From C-114 sp963719285 (GTDB lineage: Bacteria; Chloroflexota; Limnocylindria; Limnocylindrales; CSP1-4): a stretch of DNA of 64,000 nucleotides. The notes under the pieces are model-generated. The model was not told the DNA's origin. It searched no databases and worked only from the letters and a program-made list of their open reading frames with translations. Both the position numbers and the translations under genes were made by a program. Shown here piece after piece: positions 47,011-55,178 of this stretch. Location: NCBI GenBank assembly GCA_963719285.1, contig CAVRBO010000001.1, positions 1,612,001 through 1,676,000 of the forward strand, written 5' to 3'. Every line of letters begins with the position of its first letter. The first letter of the stretch is position 1.

Positions 47011-47832
47011 ATGACCGCAGTCGCGCGCCCGTTCGACGCCATCCCCGACGCCATCCCCGTGCCCCAGGCCCGCAGCCTTCACCGGTGGAACGTGTCGCTG
47101 GCGGTCATCCACGCCGTGCAGGGGCTGGCGATCCTCGCGATCTCGTTCGCGAAGAGCCCGGTCGTGACGGCGCCGGTCGTCAGCAGCTACCTGGCCTTCG
47201 ACACGGCGACGCGGACCCTCGTCCCCGCCCAGCGCGCGCTTTTCGATCTCCCGATTGGACCGGCCGTCGCGCTCTTCTTCTTCCTCAGCGCGGTGGCTCA
47301 CTTCGGGGTCGCCTTCCCCGCCCGCCGCTGGTACGAGCGCAGTCTCGCCCGCGGCCAGAATCCGGCCCGCTGGATCGAGTACGCCCTGTCCTCGAGCGTG
47401 ATGATCGTCGTCATCGCGACGTTGTCGGGGATCCAGGAGATCGGGACGCTCGTGGCGATCTTCGGCGTCAACGCGGCGATGATCCTGTTCGGCTGGAGCA
47501 TGGAGGCCGCGAACGAGGGCCGAGCCAAGCTCCAGTGGCTCCACTACGTCTTCGGGTGCATCGCGGGTGCCGTCCCCTGGGTCGTCATCGCGATCGCCCT
47601 CGGGACGGCGGCGACGGCGCCCGGAGCCGCCCCGATCCCCGGCTTCGTCATCGCCATCTTCGTCTCGCTGTTCATCGCCTTCAACGTGTTCGCCATCAAC
47701 ATGGTCCTGCAGTACCGGAAGATCGGTCGCTGGCGCGACTACCTGTACGGCGAACGCGCGTACATGCTGTTCAGCCTCATCGCCAAGACGCTCCTCGCAT
47801 GGCAGGTGTTCGCGGGAACGCTTCGACCGTAG
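47011..47832 (+). CDS. Heliorhodopsin
   Basis: A 273-residue seven-helix retinal protein of the heliorhodopsin family. Family marks are LHRWNVSLAVIHAVQGLA at helix 1, RWIEYALSSSVMIVVIATL (E123, the expected counterion) in helix 3, FGVNAAMILFGWSMEAAN, FNVFAINMVLQYRKIGRWRD, and DYLYGERAYMLFSLIAK. The Schiff-base lysine is K259, in SLIAKTLLAWQVF. Heliorhodopsins sit inverted in the membrane relative to type-1 rhodopsins, have slow photocycles and do not pump ions; roles in light sensing or stress response are proposed. ATG 47011 matches the family start. A DUF998 gene follows after 27 bp. No carotenoid cleavage gene for retinal is in the window. Confidence 0.96.
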   Translation: MTAVARPFDAIPDAIPVPQARSLHRWNVSLAVIHAVQGLAILAISFAKSPVVTAPVVSSYLAFDTATRTLVPAQRALFDLPIGPAVALFFFLSAVAHFGVAFPARRWYERSLARGQNPARWIEYALSSSVMIVVIATLSGIQEIGTLVAIFGVNAAMILFGWSMEAANEGRAKLQWLHYVFGCIAGAVPWVVIAIALGTAATAPGAAPIPGFVIAIFVSLFIAFNVFAINMVLQYRKIGRWRDYLYGERAYMLFSLIAKTLLAWQVFAGTLRP

Positions 47833-47859
47833 CGGTCGTCCGCCGAGCCGGGCGGTCGG

Positions 47860-48630
47860 ATGCCGGCGCCGGGTGTGGATCCTCGCTTGGCGTCCGCCCG
47901 AACCCCGGGGTCCCTTGTCACACGCCGTGCGGTCGTCCACCATCTCCCGGTGCTCCGCCGCCTCCGCGCGCCGGCCGTCCTGTGGGCAGGGGTCATCGCC
48001 CCGCTCCTGTTCACCGTGGTCTACATGGTGGAGGGAGGCACCCGCCCGGGCTACGACCCGCTGCGGCACCAGGTGAGCCTCCTCAGCCTCGGCGAGGGCG
48101 GCTGGATCCAGACGGCGAGCTTCCTGGTCACAGGCGCCCTCCTCATCGCGTTCGCGATCGCGCTCCGCGCGGACCTCCGCGAGGGACCCGGCGCCCGCGG
48201 TGTGCCGGTGGCGATCGCCGTGTCGGGGGTCGGGTTCGTCGTGGCGGCCCTGTTCCCCACCCAGCCGCTCTTCGGTTACCCACCGGGAACCCCGGACGGG
48301 ATGGCGACCGACATCAGCGCGTCCTCGCTGCTCCACGTCACGGGTGCCGGCCTGCTCTTCTTCGGGCTGGTCGTCGCCGCGCTCGTGCTGGCGAACCGGG
48401 ATCGGCGGGCCGGCGACACGGTCTGGGTGGTCGCCTCGGTGGTGGCCGCCTTGACGGTCTTCGTGTTCTTCGGCCTGTCGGGCGGAGGACCATCCGGACA
48501 GCTGCTGTTCCCGGGCGCGAGCGGCCTCCTCCAGCGCGTCTCGCTTGTCGTGGGGCTCGGCTGGATCGCGGCCATCGCTGCTCGGTATCTCCGCGACGCC
48601 GCCCGGTCAGGCTCGACCGGAGAGACGTGA
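47860..48630 (+). CDS. DUF998 membrane protein
   Basis: A 256-residue membrane protein with about six hydrophobic helices. The DUF998 signature region reads RLRAPAVLWAGVIAPLLFTV, GGTRPGYDPLRHQVSLLSLG and LFPTQPLFGYPPGT. The N-terminal 35 residues are charged and may be over-called; a start inside this stretch is possible. DUF998 proteins are widespread polytopic proteins without known function. The short gap after the heliorhodopsin gene suggests co-transcription. Confidence 0.85.
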   Translation: MPAPGVDPRLASARTPGSLVTRRAVVHHLPVLRRLRAPAVLWAGVIAPLLFTVVYMVEGGTRPGYDPLRHQVSLLSLGEGGWIQTASFLVTGALLIAFAIALRADLREGPGARGVPVAIAVSGVGFVVAALFPTQPLFGYPPGTPDGMATDISASSLLHVTGAGLLFFGLVVAALVLANRDRRAGDTVWVVASVVAALTVFVFFGLSGGGPSGQLLFPGASGLLQRVSLVVGLGWIAAIAARYLRDAARSGSTGET

Positions 48631-48756
48631 GGGGCGAGAGGAGTGGCGCCGAGGCAATGCGGGTGATCGTGCGTCTCGCGGTGCCTCGGCGGGTGATCCG
48701 CGGCTGCGCGAGGGCCTGACCCGCCTGCCGTCGTCGCCGCCAACCGGGCGACGACG

Positions 48757-49182
48757 CTAGAGGAACGGGTTCTCGACCCGGACGCCTCCGATCAGACGCC
48801 CACCCTGGAGATCTTCGGTCACGATACGGGTCGCCCCGGCGCGCCTGGCGGCCTCGACGACGAGGGCGTCCCAGAACGACAGCTTGTGCCGCTCCTCGAG
48901 CTGCGACGCCGTGAGGATGAGCGGCAGGTCGACCTGGACGAGCGGCCAGGTGGCGTACAGGGCCACGATCTCGCGCGCGGCACGTCGCCGCATCGGCGGG
49001 TCGAACTTGCGCGTGGCGACGACGTAGAACTCCTGGAGGATCTGCGTGCTGAGTGCGCCCGTTCGGCCGGCCCACAGGCCCTCCAGGAGTGCCTGCGCCA
49101 GCGGCCGCTTGCGCGTCTCCGAGCGGTCGTGCGCGTAGACGAGGACGTTCGTGTCGACGAAGGTCAGGTCTCCGACGGCCAT
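48757..49182 (-). CDS. PIN-domain toxin (VapC-like)
   Basis: A 141-residue PIN-fold ribonuclease toxin. Acidic catalytic residues lie in LTFVDTNVLVYAHD, ILQEFYVVATRKF, LSFWDALVVEAARRAG and RIVTEDLQGG, the usual D-E-D-D order. VapC toxins cleave tRNA or rRNA when freed from the antitoxin. The gene starts 6 bp after the stop of the ribbon-helix-helix antitoxin gene. Confidence 0.92.
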   Translation of the reverse strand: MAVGDLTFVDTNVLVYAHDRSETRKRPLAQALLEGLWAGRTGALSTQILQEFYVVATRKFDPPMRRRAAREIVALYATWPLVQVDLPLILTASQLEERHKLSFWDALVVEAARRAGATRIVTEDLQGGRLIGGVRVENPFL

Positions 49183-49188
49183 CGGGCG

Positions 49189-49422
49189 CTAGCGGTCGTG
49201 GAGTTCGTCGCGCCGCCAGGACCTGCCGCCCCGAAGCGTCGCTGCCCGCATGAGCTCTTCGGCGCGTCCCCGGGCTTCCTCGTAGCGGGCATCCTGCTCC
49301 ACGAGTCCATCGAGCTCACGGGCAACCAGCGCGCTCACGGAGGTGCCGCGCTTCGCAGCCACGATCCGCGCGCGCCGGATCACGTCTTCGTCCAGCTGGA
49401 TCGTCAGGTTGGCCTTGCCCAC
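49189..49422 (-). CDS. Ribbon-helix-helix antitoxin (VapB-like)
   Basis: A 77-residue antitoxin. NLTIQLDEDVIRRARIVAAK is the ribbon-helix start, and RGTSVSALVARELDGLV completes the ribbon-helix-helix fold. The C-terminal half, charged and with helical character, would wrap the toxin. It should bind its own promoter; CCACAG direct repeats lie just upstream at 49434-49468. Confidence 0.9.
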   Translation of the reverse strand: MGKANLTIQLDEDVIRRARIVAAKRGTSVSALVARELDGLVEQDARYEEARGRAEELMRAATLRGGRSWRRDELHDR

Positions 49423-49433
49423 GGTTCAGTTCT

Positions 49434-49468
49434 CCACAGTCTAGTACGTGAACCACAGCCTACCACAG
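49434..49468 (-). promoter_or_regulatory. Direct-repeat operator before the vapBC-like pair
   Basis: CCACAGTCTA (49434), CCACAGCCTA (49453) and CCACAGCA (49463) are direct repeats 12 to 35 bp upstream of the antitoxin start. Ribbon-helix-helix antitoxins typically bind such short repeats for autorepression. Confidence 0.45.
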
Positions 49469-49490
49469 CAACCCCGCCGCCCGAATTTGA

Positions 49491-49754
49491 AGCCCGGCCG
49501 AACACCTGCAGCAGGCCGAAGCCGATTTCGAGCCCCTTCCGTTCGATGCCGATGCTGCCCGAGCGTTCAGTCAGGTCGCGGCGTCGCTCCGGCGGGCCGG
49601 ACGCAAGACGTCAGCCCGAGCCTACGACGCGATGATCACCGCGATCGCGATCGCCAACGGCCTGCCCTTGTATACATGCAACCCGGGCGACTTCATCGAG
49701 ATCGAGGGCCTGGAGGTCGTCGCCGTCGCGCACCCAGACAAGCCGGCGCCGTAG
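49491..49754 (+). pseudogene. Remnant of a second VapC-type PIN toxin (C-terminal half)
   Basis: The frame opens after a stop at 49488 without a start codon. It reads PLPFDADAARAFSQVAASL, then SARAYDAMITAIAIANGLPL and YTCNPGDF, ending at TAG 49752-49754. This is the C-terminal half of a classic VapC toxin, with the late acidic residues, but the N-terminal DTN motif and its antitoxin are missing. It is a truncated relic beside an intact vapBC pair of different type and strand. The following 245 bp, up to the metallopeptidase stop, hold nothing recognisable. Confidence 0.75.
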
Positions 49755-49999
49755 CAGCCTCTTGCTATTCCGACAGGCCCCATGCCGAATGGCACTGTCG
49801 CCTGGAGTGGCGGACGCGTATGGTTGTTGAGCCCGGAGGGGCATGAACATCTAGTGATCTGGCTGGTGTCTACATCGGCCGGGGCAACTAGTGATCAGGT
49901 TCCTTCGGGCGTTTCTGTTTCGTCCCGCAGCGGGCAAGGCGCAGGGCCTCGTCCATTCCGCCCGCACACCCGCCGCCGGAGGCGCATCGGCCCCCGGTC

Positions 50000-50896
50000 T
50001 CAGGGGTTGCCGCTGAACGTGTCGCAACCCTCCGGCGACGCCGCTTGGTAGCCGGCCTTGAACCACTTCTGGCGCTGGGCGGACGAGCCGTGGGTCCAGG
50101 TCTCGGGGTTGACCTGGCCCCGCATCTCCTGCTGGATCCGGTCGTCGCCAACGGCCGATACGGCATCGAGGGCGTCGGCGATCTCGGCGTCCGTGAGCGG
50201 CACGAGGTAGCCCGTCGCGGCCGCGTTGCCCGCCCAGACGCCCGCGTAGCAGTCGGCCTGGAGCTCGGTCCGGACCGACTGGCCGGTCGCTCCTTCCTGG
50301 CTCGTCCCGCCCGTCAGGGTTCCAAGGAGATCCTGGACGTGGTGTCCGTATTCGTGGGCGAGGATGTAGGCCTGTGCGAACGGGCCCCCCTGGGCGCCGA
50401 ACGTCGAACGCAGCTCGTCGAAGAACCCGAGATCGATGTACACGAACTGGTCGCTCGGGCAGTAGAACGGACCGCTGGCCGACGACGCAATGCCGCAGCC
50501 GGTGCTGGTCTGGTCGGTGAAGAAGCGCGTCCTGGCCAGGACGTACCGCTGGCCCGAGGCGGCGAACTCTTCGGTCCAGTACGCCTGCACGCTGTTGACG
50601 TAGCCGACGATCCGGCAGTCCTCGCTGGCGTTCGCGTCGGCCCCGGTCTGGCATTCGGCCGCCAGTGCGCTGCTGGCGGGTCCCGGCTCGCCGGCACCGC
50701 CGCCGATCGTCTGGCCGACGAGGCCGCCGACCGTCTGGCCGGTCTGCGGGCTGCCGCCCAGGAGCACCCACACGAGGGCGATGACGATCCCGATCCCGCC
50801 GCCGCCGCCGACCATCAGCCCGCGCCCACCGATCCGCGAGCCGCGGACGTCCTCGACCTGCGAGGGGTCGAGCTTCGCGCCCGTGTTGAACGACAT
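50000..50896 (-). CDS. ypfJ: YpfJ-type neutral zinc metallopeptidase
   Basis: A 298-residue protein of the YpfJ/KPN_02809 family. The N-terminus MSFNTGAKLDPSQVEDVRGS is typical, followed by a Gly-rich stretch, one membrane helix (VGGGGGIGIVIALVWVLLGG) and the extracytoplasmic catalytic domain. The zinc-binding HEYGHH is in AYILAHEYGHHVQDLLG, and the third ligand is expected in RTELQADCYAGVWAG (ExxxD region). The C-terminus WTHGSSAQRQKWFKAGYQ is characteristic. Its physiological substrate is unknown. Confidence 0.93.
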   Translation of the reverse strand: MSFNTGAKLDPSQVEDVRGSRIGGRGLMVGGGGGIGIVIALVWVLLGGSPQTGQTVGGLVGQTIGGGAGEPGPASSALAAECQTGADANASEDCRIVGYVNSVQAYWTEEFAASGQRYVLARTRFFTDQTSTGCGIASSASGPFYCPSDQFVYIDLGFFDELRSTFGAQGGPFAQAYILAHEYGHHVQDLLGTLTGGTSQEGATGQSVRTELQADCYAGVWAGNAAATGYLVPLTDAEIADALDAVSAVGDDRIQQEMRGQVNPETWTHGSSAQRQKWFKAGYQAASPEGCDTFSGNP

Positions 50897-50982
50897 CTCG
50901 GGAGCCTCCCGCGGGTGCCTTGCTCAGGGGGTCAGGACGCCGCCGGGTCGTCTCCCGGAAACGCACCCTGGCGATCCCGGCG

Positions 50983-51069
50983 TTACAGCTTGATGACACC
51001 GACCAGGAAGAGGATGACCACGACGATGACGATCACGCCGATGATTCCGACGCCGCCGTTTCTGTTCAT
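50983..51069 (-). CDS. 28-residue hydrophobic membrane peptide
   Basis: MNRNGGVGIIGVIVIVVVIL continues with eight more residues (FLVGVIKL) to a TAA stop; it is a single membrane helix. A GGGAG site lies about 7 bases upstream of ATG 51067-51069. Similar tiny hydrophobic proteins are often encoded next to CsbD and GlsB genes and may be stress-induced membrane peptides. Gene support comes from the ribosome-binding site, the position and the clean helix. Confidence 0.6.
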   Translation of the reverse strand: MNRNGGVGIIGVIVIVVVILFLVGVIKL

Positions 51070-51202
51070 TTCGATCTCCCGTTGAGCGACCCGGCCTGTG
51101 GCCGGGCTACGAGCGCCGGACCTCGCGCGTGACCACGGTGGTGTCGTCCTTGGCCTTCGAGTCGAGCGCGCCCGCGAGTGAGCCGCGCTGGCGCGCCAGC
51201 GG

Positions 51203-51388
51203 TCAGTTGTGGCTTTCGTCCTCGCGGACGGCGTCCTGGACGTCACCCAGCTTGTCCTGGACCTTGCCCTGGACCTTCTGGGCCTTGCCCTTCGCCTCGA
51301 GCTTGGCGTCGCCGGTCAGGCCGCCGACGCCCTCGTTGACGGTGCCCTTGACGGTCGTCACGGCACCCTTGACGTGCTGGTCGGCCAT
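51203..51388 (-). CDS. CsbD-family stress protein
   Basis: A 61-residue CsbD-like protein: VKGAVTTVKGTVNEGVGGLT and AKGKAQKVQGKVQDKLGDVQ show the family's repeated KG/GK helical pattern. CsbD proteins are induced by general stress in many bacteria; their molecular role is unknown. The ATG shares one base with the stop of the GlsB-type gene (TGATG), so the two are coupled. Confidence 0.92.
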   Translation of the reverse strand: MADQHVKGAVTTVKGTVNEGVGGLTGDAKLEAKGKAQKVQGKVQDKLGDVQDAVREDESHN

Positions 51389-51654
51389 CAGATGGCCGCG
51401 GTCCTGCCGCGCGAGGTGAACAGGCGTGCGACGAAGATGACAACGATGGCGCCGAACACGGCGACGACGAGGCTGGAGGGATTCAAGCCCGTGATGTCGG
51501 CGATGCCGAGCACGGTCCCGGCGAGGAAGCCGCCGACCACGGCGCCGACGATCCCCAGGACGATCGTCATGATGAGGCCCTCGCCTCCGCCCATGATCAG
51601 ATTGGCGATGAACCCGGCGACCGCGCCGAGGACGATCCAGGCGATGATTCCCAT
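51388..51654 (-). CDS. GlsB/YeaQ/YmgE-family membrane protein
   Basis: An 88-residue three-helix membrane protein with the transglycosylase-associated-protein pattern: MGIIAWIVLGAVAGFIANLI, GLIMTIVLGIVGAVVGGFLA and LVVAVFGAIVVIFVARLF. Family members are stress-induced inner-membrane proteins. The ATG at 51652-51654 follows AGGAAAGAG-like sequence. It is the first gene of a small minus-strand stress operon with CsbD and perhaps the 28-residue peptide. Confidence 0.92.
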   Translation of the reverse strand: MGIIAWIVLGAVAGFIANLIMGGGEGLIMTIVLGIVGAVVGGFLAGTVLGIADITGLNPSSLVVAVFGAIVVIFVARLFTSRGRTAAI

Positions 51655-51759
51655 GGAGCTCTTCCTTTCATATCGGGGTCTGACGACCACTGCCGGGCGA
51701 CGCTCCGGCCAATCCGCTGTTTGAAGTAGGCGCCTCGGGCAGCGTGATGTCATGACGGC

Positions 51760-51966
51760 TTGTCATTCGATGGGGGCCTCGAGCTGCGGGCGCTTGGCGA
51801 CCACGGGTCGTCGTCGCCCGGGCGCCTACGGATCAAGCTCCAGAACGACTACCGGGACCCGAGGTTCATCGCCACGGTCCCCGGCCAGGGATACCGGTTC
51901 ATCCCGACCTACTCGAACCAGGGCTGGGCCGAGGCGGGAGACCCGGGCGACCGCCCGCGCAACTGA
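51760..51966 (+). pseudogene. Remnant of an OmpR/PhoB-type winged-helix domain
   Basis: From about 51829 the frame reads RLRIKLQNDYRDPRFIATVP and GQGYRFIPTY, the final helix and beta-hairpin wing of a response-regulator DNA-binding domain. The receiver domain and the rest of the winged helix are absent, and upstream frame is unrelated. It is probably a deletion relic. The stop is TGA at 51964-51966. Confidence 0.6.
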
Positions 51967-52143
51967 GGGGGCTCGCGGGCGCCCCCGCTCGCAGCGCCGG
52001 GACGGTGACGGGGCGTCATGACGCGGCGGCCCCGGTCCAGCACGCTGGCAACACAGCTGCGCGCACAGTGGCCCCGGCGGCTGCGCCTCCTGCAGCCCCC
52101 TGCGCCGGCAACCCGGCCGCACTGACCCCTGAGGGAGAAGGAG

Positions 52144-52443
52144 ATGGCAGTGGGAACTGCAGAGCTGACCACGAAACGGTACTTCACGACGGATCAGGCG
52201 CGTGCGATCGCGACCGAGCTCGGGATCGACTTCGGCGCGCTCGGGTGCGACCTCGAGCAATTCCGCATGGGGCTCGGCGTCGAGCTCGAGCACGGTTCCC
52301 GGGACCCGGGGACCGACGTCAGCGGGGACGACCCGAACGTCACCGGCAAGATCGCGCTCGCCCACCTGACCGAGTTCCCGGACTACTACACCCGGCTCGC
52401 CGTCCTGGAGCGCGAGGCGACGGCCGCCCTGGCGAAGAAATAA
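52144..52443 (+). CDS. DUF5661 family protein
   Basis: A 99-residue protein with a strong GAAGGAG immediately before ATG. It contains RYFTTDQARAIATELGIDFG, FRMGLGVELEHGSRDP, VTGKIALAHLTEFPDYYTRL and a C-terminal helix. This is the DUF5661 pattern, seen in small bacterial and phage-associated proteins of unknown function. The 316 bp after it (52444-52759) contain no recognised gene; a short protein-like translation around 52630-52740 is not interpretable. Confidence 0.8.
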   Translation: MAVGTAELTTKRYFTTDQARAIATELGIDFGALGCDLEQFRMGLGVELEHGSRDPGTDVSGDDPNVTGKIALAHLTEFPDYYTRLAVLEREATAALAKK

Positions 52444-52759
52444 TGAAGGCCACGTCCCGCGGCCGTCCCGGGCGACGCGCCATCGCCGGCACCCCCCCGG
52501 CGCAGGGTACCGACCGCCGGGAGCCCGAGCGCATGGCCCGATCGGCCGAGTAGGAATCAGGCCCTGCGGCCAGCACCATTCCACCATGACGGCGCGCAGG
52601 TCCGATCCACACCGGCTCCCGGACCCAGTCAGCAGGTCGGCCAGGAGGCTGTCGACGCGGCGCGAGCCGTCTCTACCAAGGGCGAGACGACCAGCTCATC
52701 CGCACCGCCGAATGCCACGCTGCCGCGGGTCCTGATGCCGTTCTGCCGCCGTCGGCGGC

Positions 52760-53767
52760 TCAGCGGTCCCGCCGGTAGCGGCCGCTTCGATACTCGTCCA
52801 CCCAGCGCCGGCTGCTCCGCCACTGGCCGCGCATGTCCCGCTGAGCCCGCAGCCGACCCCGCTCCGCCGCCGCGCGCAGCGCTCGTGCCGACACGTCACG
52901 CGTCACCAGTGCGGCCAGCGGCACCAACCGCGCCGGGCCCGCCACCGCCGGGACGATGAACCGCATGAGGGTGTCGGTGATCGCCCGCGCCAGGAACTCG
53001 CCGAGCGGTCCGGGATCACCCGCATCCGCCCGCTCCAGGGTGCGCAGGTACCGTGCGCGATCACCCGTGCGGATGATCGCCGGCGGGTAGCCCGACCGGA
53101 TGAGGAGCAGGTTGGTGACGAGCCGCCCGGCTCGACCGTTGCCGTCGAGGAACGGATGGATCCGCTCGAAGTCGGCGTGGAGTCGGGCCAGTGCCTCGGC
53201 GTACGGCTCTGCGGTGGCGTGGAGCTCGGCCGCGCGTCGCACCCAGTCGGTCATCAGCGATGGCACAGCGGGCCAGTCGGGCGGCCGCATGCCGCCGGGA
53301 AACGCCTGGATATCGTGCTGGCGGAACGCACCCGGGCCCTCGGACTGACCGGCATCGGGATGCCCCGCGACCTCCCAGACCTTGGTCATGGCGAGCGTGT
53401 GCACATGACGGACCTCGGTGAGGGTCACCAGCTCGCCACTCGTCCAGTCCCCCGTCGCCCCGCCTTGCTGGTACACCCACTGGGCGGCGTCGGCATAGCC
53501 GAGGACCTCGAGGTAGTCGGCCAACTGTTTGTCCCCGACCGCCCGGCCCTCACGGAGGAGCGTCTCAACCTCGCGCAGAACGAGGGTGTTGCCCTCGATG
53601 GCGGTCGAGTTGTGGGCCTCCTGGTACCAGATGTCGCCCCAGATGGCCTCGGCCTCGATCGGGGTCGGGAGGCCGCCGAGCCGGGAGCGCAGCTCGTCGA
53701 CGGCTTCTTCAAGCTGCCGGTAGATCGCCGCCCGGCTCCGCCGACCACGACGGGGCAAGATCGTCAC
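52760..53767 (-). CDS. Fic-domain protein (AMPylase) with N-terminal inhibitory motif
   Basis: A 335-residue Fic protein. The catalytic loop HPFLDGNGRAGR lies at residues 204-215, with His204 as base. The N-terminal helix carries STAIEGN (residues 54-60), the class II autoinhibitory (S/T)xxxE(G/N) motif whose Glu blocks the ATP site. Fic enzymes transfer AMP, or other nucleotide moieties, to hydroxyl groups of target proteins. The C-terminal 80 residues are basic and may bind DNA. There is no separate antitoxin gene, consistent with built-in inhibition. Confidence 0.92.
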   Translation of the reverse strand: MTILPRRGRRSRAAIYRQLEEAVDELRSRLGGLPTPIEAEAIWGDIWYQEAHNSTAIEGNTLVLREVETLLREGRAVGDKQLADYLEVLGYADAAQWVYQQGGATGDWTSGELVTLTEVRHVHTLAMTKVWEVAGHPDAGQSEGPGAFRQHDIQAFPGGMRPPDWPAVPSLMTDWVRRAAELHATAEPYAEALARLHADFERIHPFLDGNGRAGRLVTNLLLIRSGYPPAIIRTGDRARYLRTLERADAGDPGPLGEFLARAITDTLMRFIVPAVAGPARLVPLAALVTRDVSARALRAAAERGRLRAQRDMRGQWRSSRRWVDEYRSGRYRRDR

Positions 53768-53869
53768 GGGCGCAGGCTACCAAACTTGTGTCGCTGGCGC
53801 CACACTAATGCGCACGACACAACCGTGATGGCGCCTCGGGCCCGAAAGGCACGGGTCACCCCGGATCAA

Positions 53870-53990
53870 AGAAGCGACCGTCCACCTCAGCGCGCACGCC
53901 GTCCGACACGGTCTCGGAGCGGCGCTACCAGGGGAGGTGGGAATACTCGTAAATGGTCGGGGCGAGATGAGTAGCCACGACCAATTCGAT
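53870..53990. repeat. Dispersed intergenic repeat, copy A
   Basis: Shares with copies B and C the blocks GAAGCGACCGTCCACCTCAG, TCCGACACGGTCTCGGAG (A and C), GGAATACTCGTAAATGGTCG and a region ending near TTCGAT. Its core, GGTCGGGGCGAGATGAGT, reads on the minus strand as a tRNA-3'-end-like ACTCATCTCGCCCCGACC. It lies between the Fic and DUF4143 genes. Confidence 0.7.
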
Positions 53991-54044
53991 CCTCGCCGGA
54001 GCGCCAGACGAGCGCGGCGCCGTGGCGAGCTGTGACCGGGCCGG

Positions 54045-55178
54045 TCACCGCTCCTTCGCCACCCACCGCCCGGCGGGCTCAAGAAGGAATCGTTCGAGCG
54101 CGATCCCGTCGCCGCCGACGAGCAGCGGCCGGATCGGTCCGAGTCCGGCGTATGCGGCGGTGAATGCGGCGATCCCCTGCCCCGCGGCGGACGCCCGCCC
54201 GCTCTTGACCTCGATCGCGGCCAGGCCGCCCGGACCGGCCAGGACGAAGTCGACCTCGCGATCGCCCTCCCGCCACCACGACAGCTCGAGATCGTCCGAC
54301 ACCGCGGCGTTGGCCAGGTGGGCGCCGACCGCGGACTCGACCAGGTGTCCCCAGGCCTCGCCGTCCGCCCGCACATCGGCGAATGCGCGGCCCGACTGCG
54401 CCGTGGCGAGAGCGGTGTTGAGCACCTGGAGCTTGGGGCTCGACGCCCGACGGCGGACGGCGTTGCCCGAGAACTTGGGCAGGCCCGCGAGGAGCCCTGC
54501 CCCCGCAAGGAGCTCGAGGTAGTGGGCGAGGGTCGTCGTGTTCCCGGCGTCGTGGAGTTGGCCGAGCATCTTCGTGTAGCTCAGCTCCTGGCCCGAGTAG
54601 CGGCAGCCGAGCTCGAACAGGCGTCGCAGCAGGGCGGGCTTGTCCACCCGGGTCATGAGCAGCACGTCGCGGCTGATCGTCGTCTCGATCAGGGAATCGA
54701 GCACATACCGGCGCCAGCGCGCCTCGTCGCCGATGAGCGGTGCCGCCCCGGGGTAGCCACCGAAGAACACGTACTCGTCCAGCGTGACCGCGAACGCCGC
54801 CCGCATCTCTCCGAGCGACCAGTGCGGGACCCGGATGACCTCGAAGCGGCCGGCGAGACTCTCGGACAGACCCTGTTCCACCAGGAGCGGCGCCGATCCC
54901 AGCAGGACCACGTGCAACGCGCGACCGGCCCGGGTGTCCTCGTCCCAGAGCCGCTTCACCGACTCGGACCAGCCGGCGGCCTTCTGCACCTCGTCGATGA
55001 CGAGCACGGCGCCGCCGGGACCCGCGTCCAGACGGGCGGCCTCCCATTGCGTCGCGATCCAGTCCGGGCCGCGGAGCGAGGGCTCGTCGGCGCTGACGAC
55101 GCGGACGGGCACCGCCAGGGCGTCGACAGCCTGGGCGACGAGCGTGGACTTGCCCACCTGGCGCGGCCCGGCCACCAC
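54045..55178 (-). CDS. DUF4143-type ATPase (AAA_14), start uncertain
   Basis: A protein of at least 377 residues. The AAA_14 P-loop VAGPRQVGKSTLVAQAV is followed by VLVIDEVQKAAGWSESVKRL (Walker B), HVVLLGSAPLLVEQGL, and the C-terminal DUF4143 domain (SYTKMLGQLHDAGNTTTLAH; LELSWWREGDREVDFVLAG, nuclease-like EVDF, and IEVKSGR). The only start in frame is GTG at 55178, but the frame upstream to about 55262 also looks coding (SPYRRPQAAELARRLAEPRR, then FIEV) and lacks a start codon. A nearby ATG at 55272 is in another frame. A 5' frameshift or lost start is likely. The biological role is not established for this family. Confidence 0.8.
   Translation of the reverse strand: MVAGPRQVGKSTLVAQAVDALAVPVRVVSADEPSLRGPDWIATQWEAARLDAGPGGAVLVIDEVQKAAGWSESVKRLWDEDTRAGRALHVVLLGSAPLLVEQGLSESLAGRFEVIRVPHWSLGEMRAAFAVTLDEYVFFGGYPGAAPLIGDEARWRRYVLDSLIETTISRDVLLMTRVDKPALLRRLFELGCRYSGQELSYTKMLGQLHDAGNTTTLAHYLELLAGAGLLAGLPKFSGNAVRRRASSPKLQVLNTALATAQSGRAFADVRADGEAWGHLVESAVGAHLANAAVSDDLELSWWREGDREVDFVLAGPGGLAAIEVKSGRASAAGQGIAAFTAAYAGLGPIRPLLVGGDGIALERFLLEPAGRWVAKER

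Noticed and set aside
49448..49846. A 132-codon plus-strand frame
   Set aside because: It is a shadow of the VapC remnant read in a different frame; the motif-bearing frame is 49491-49754.
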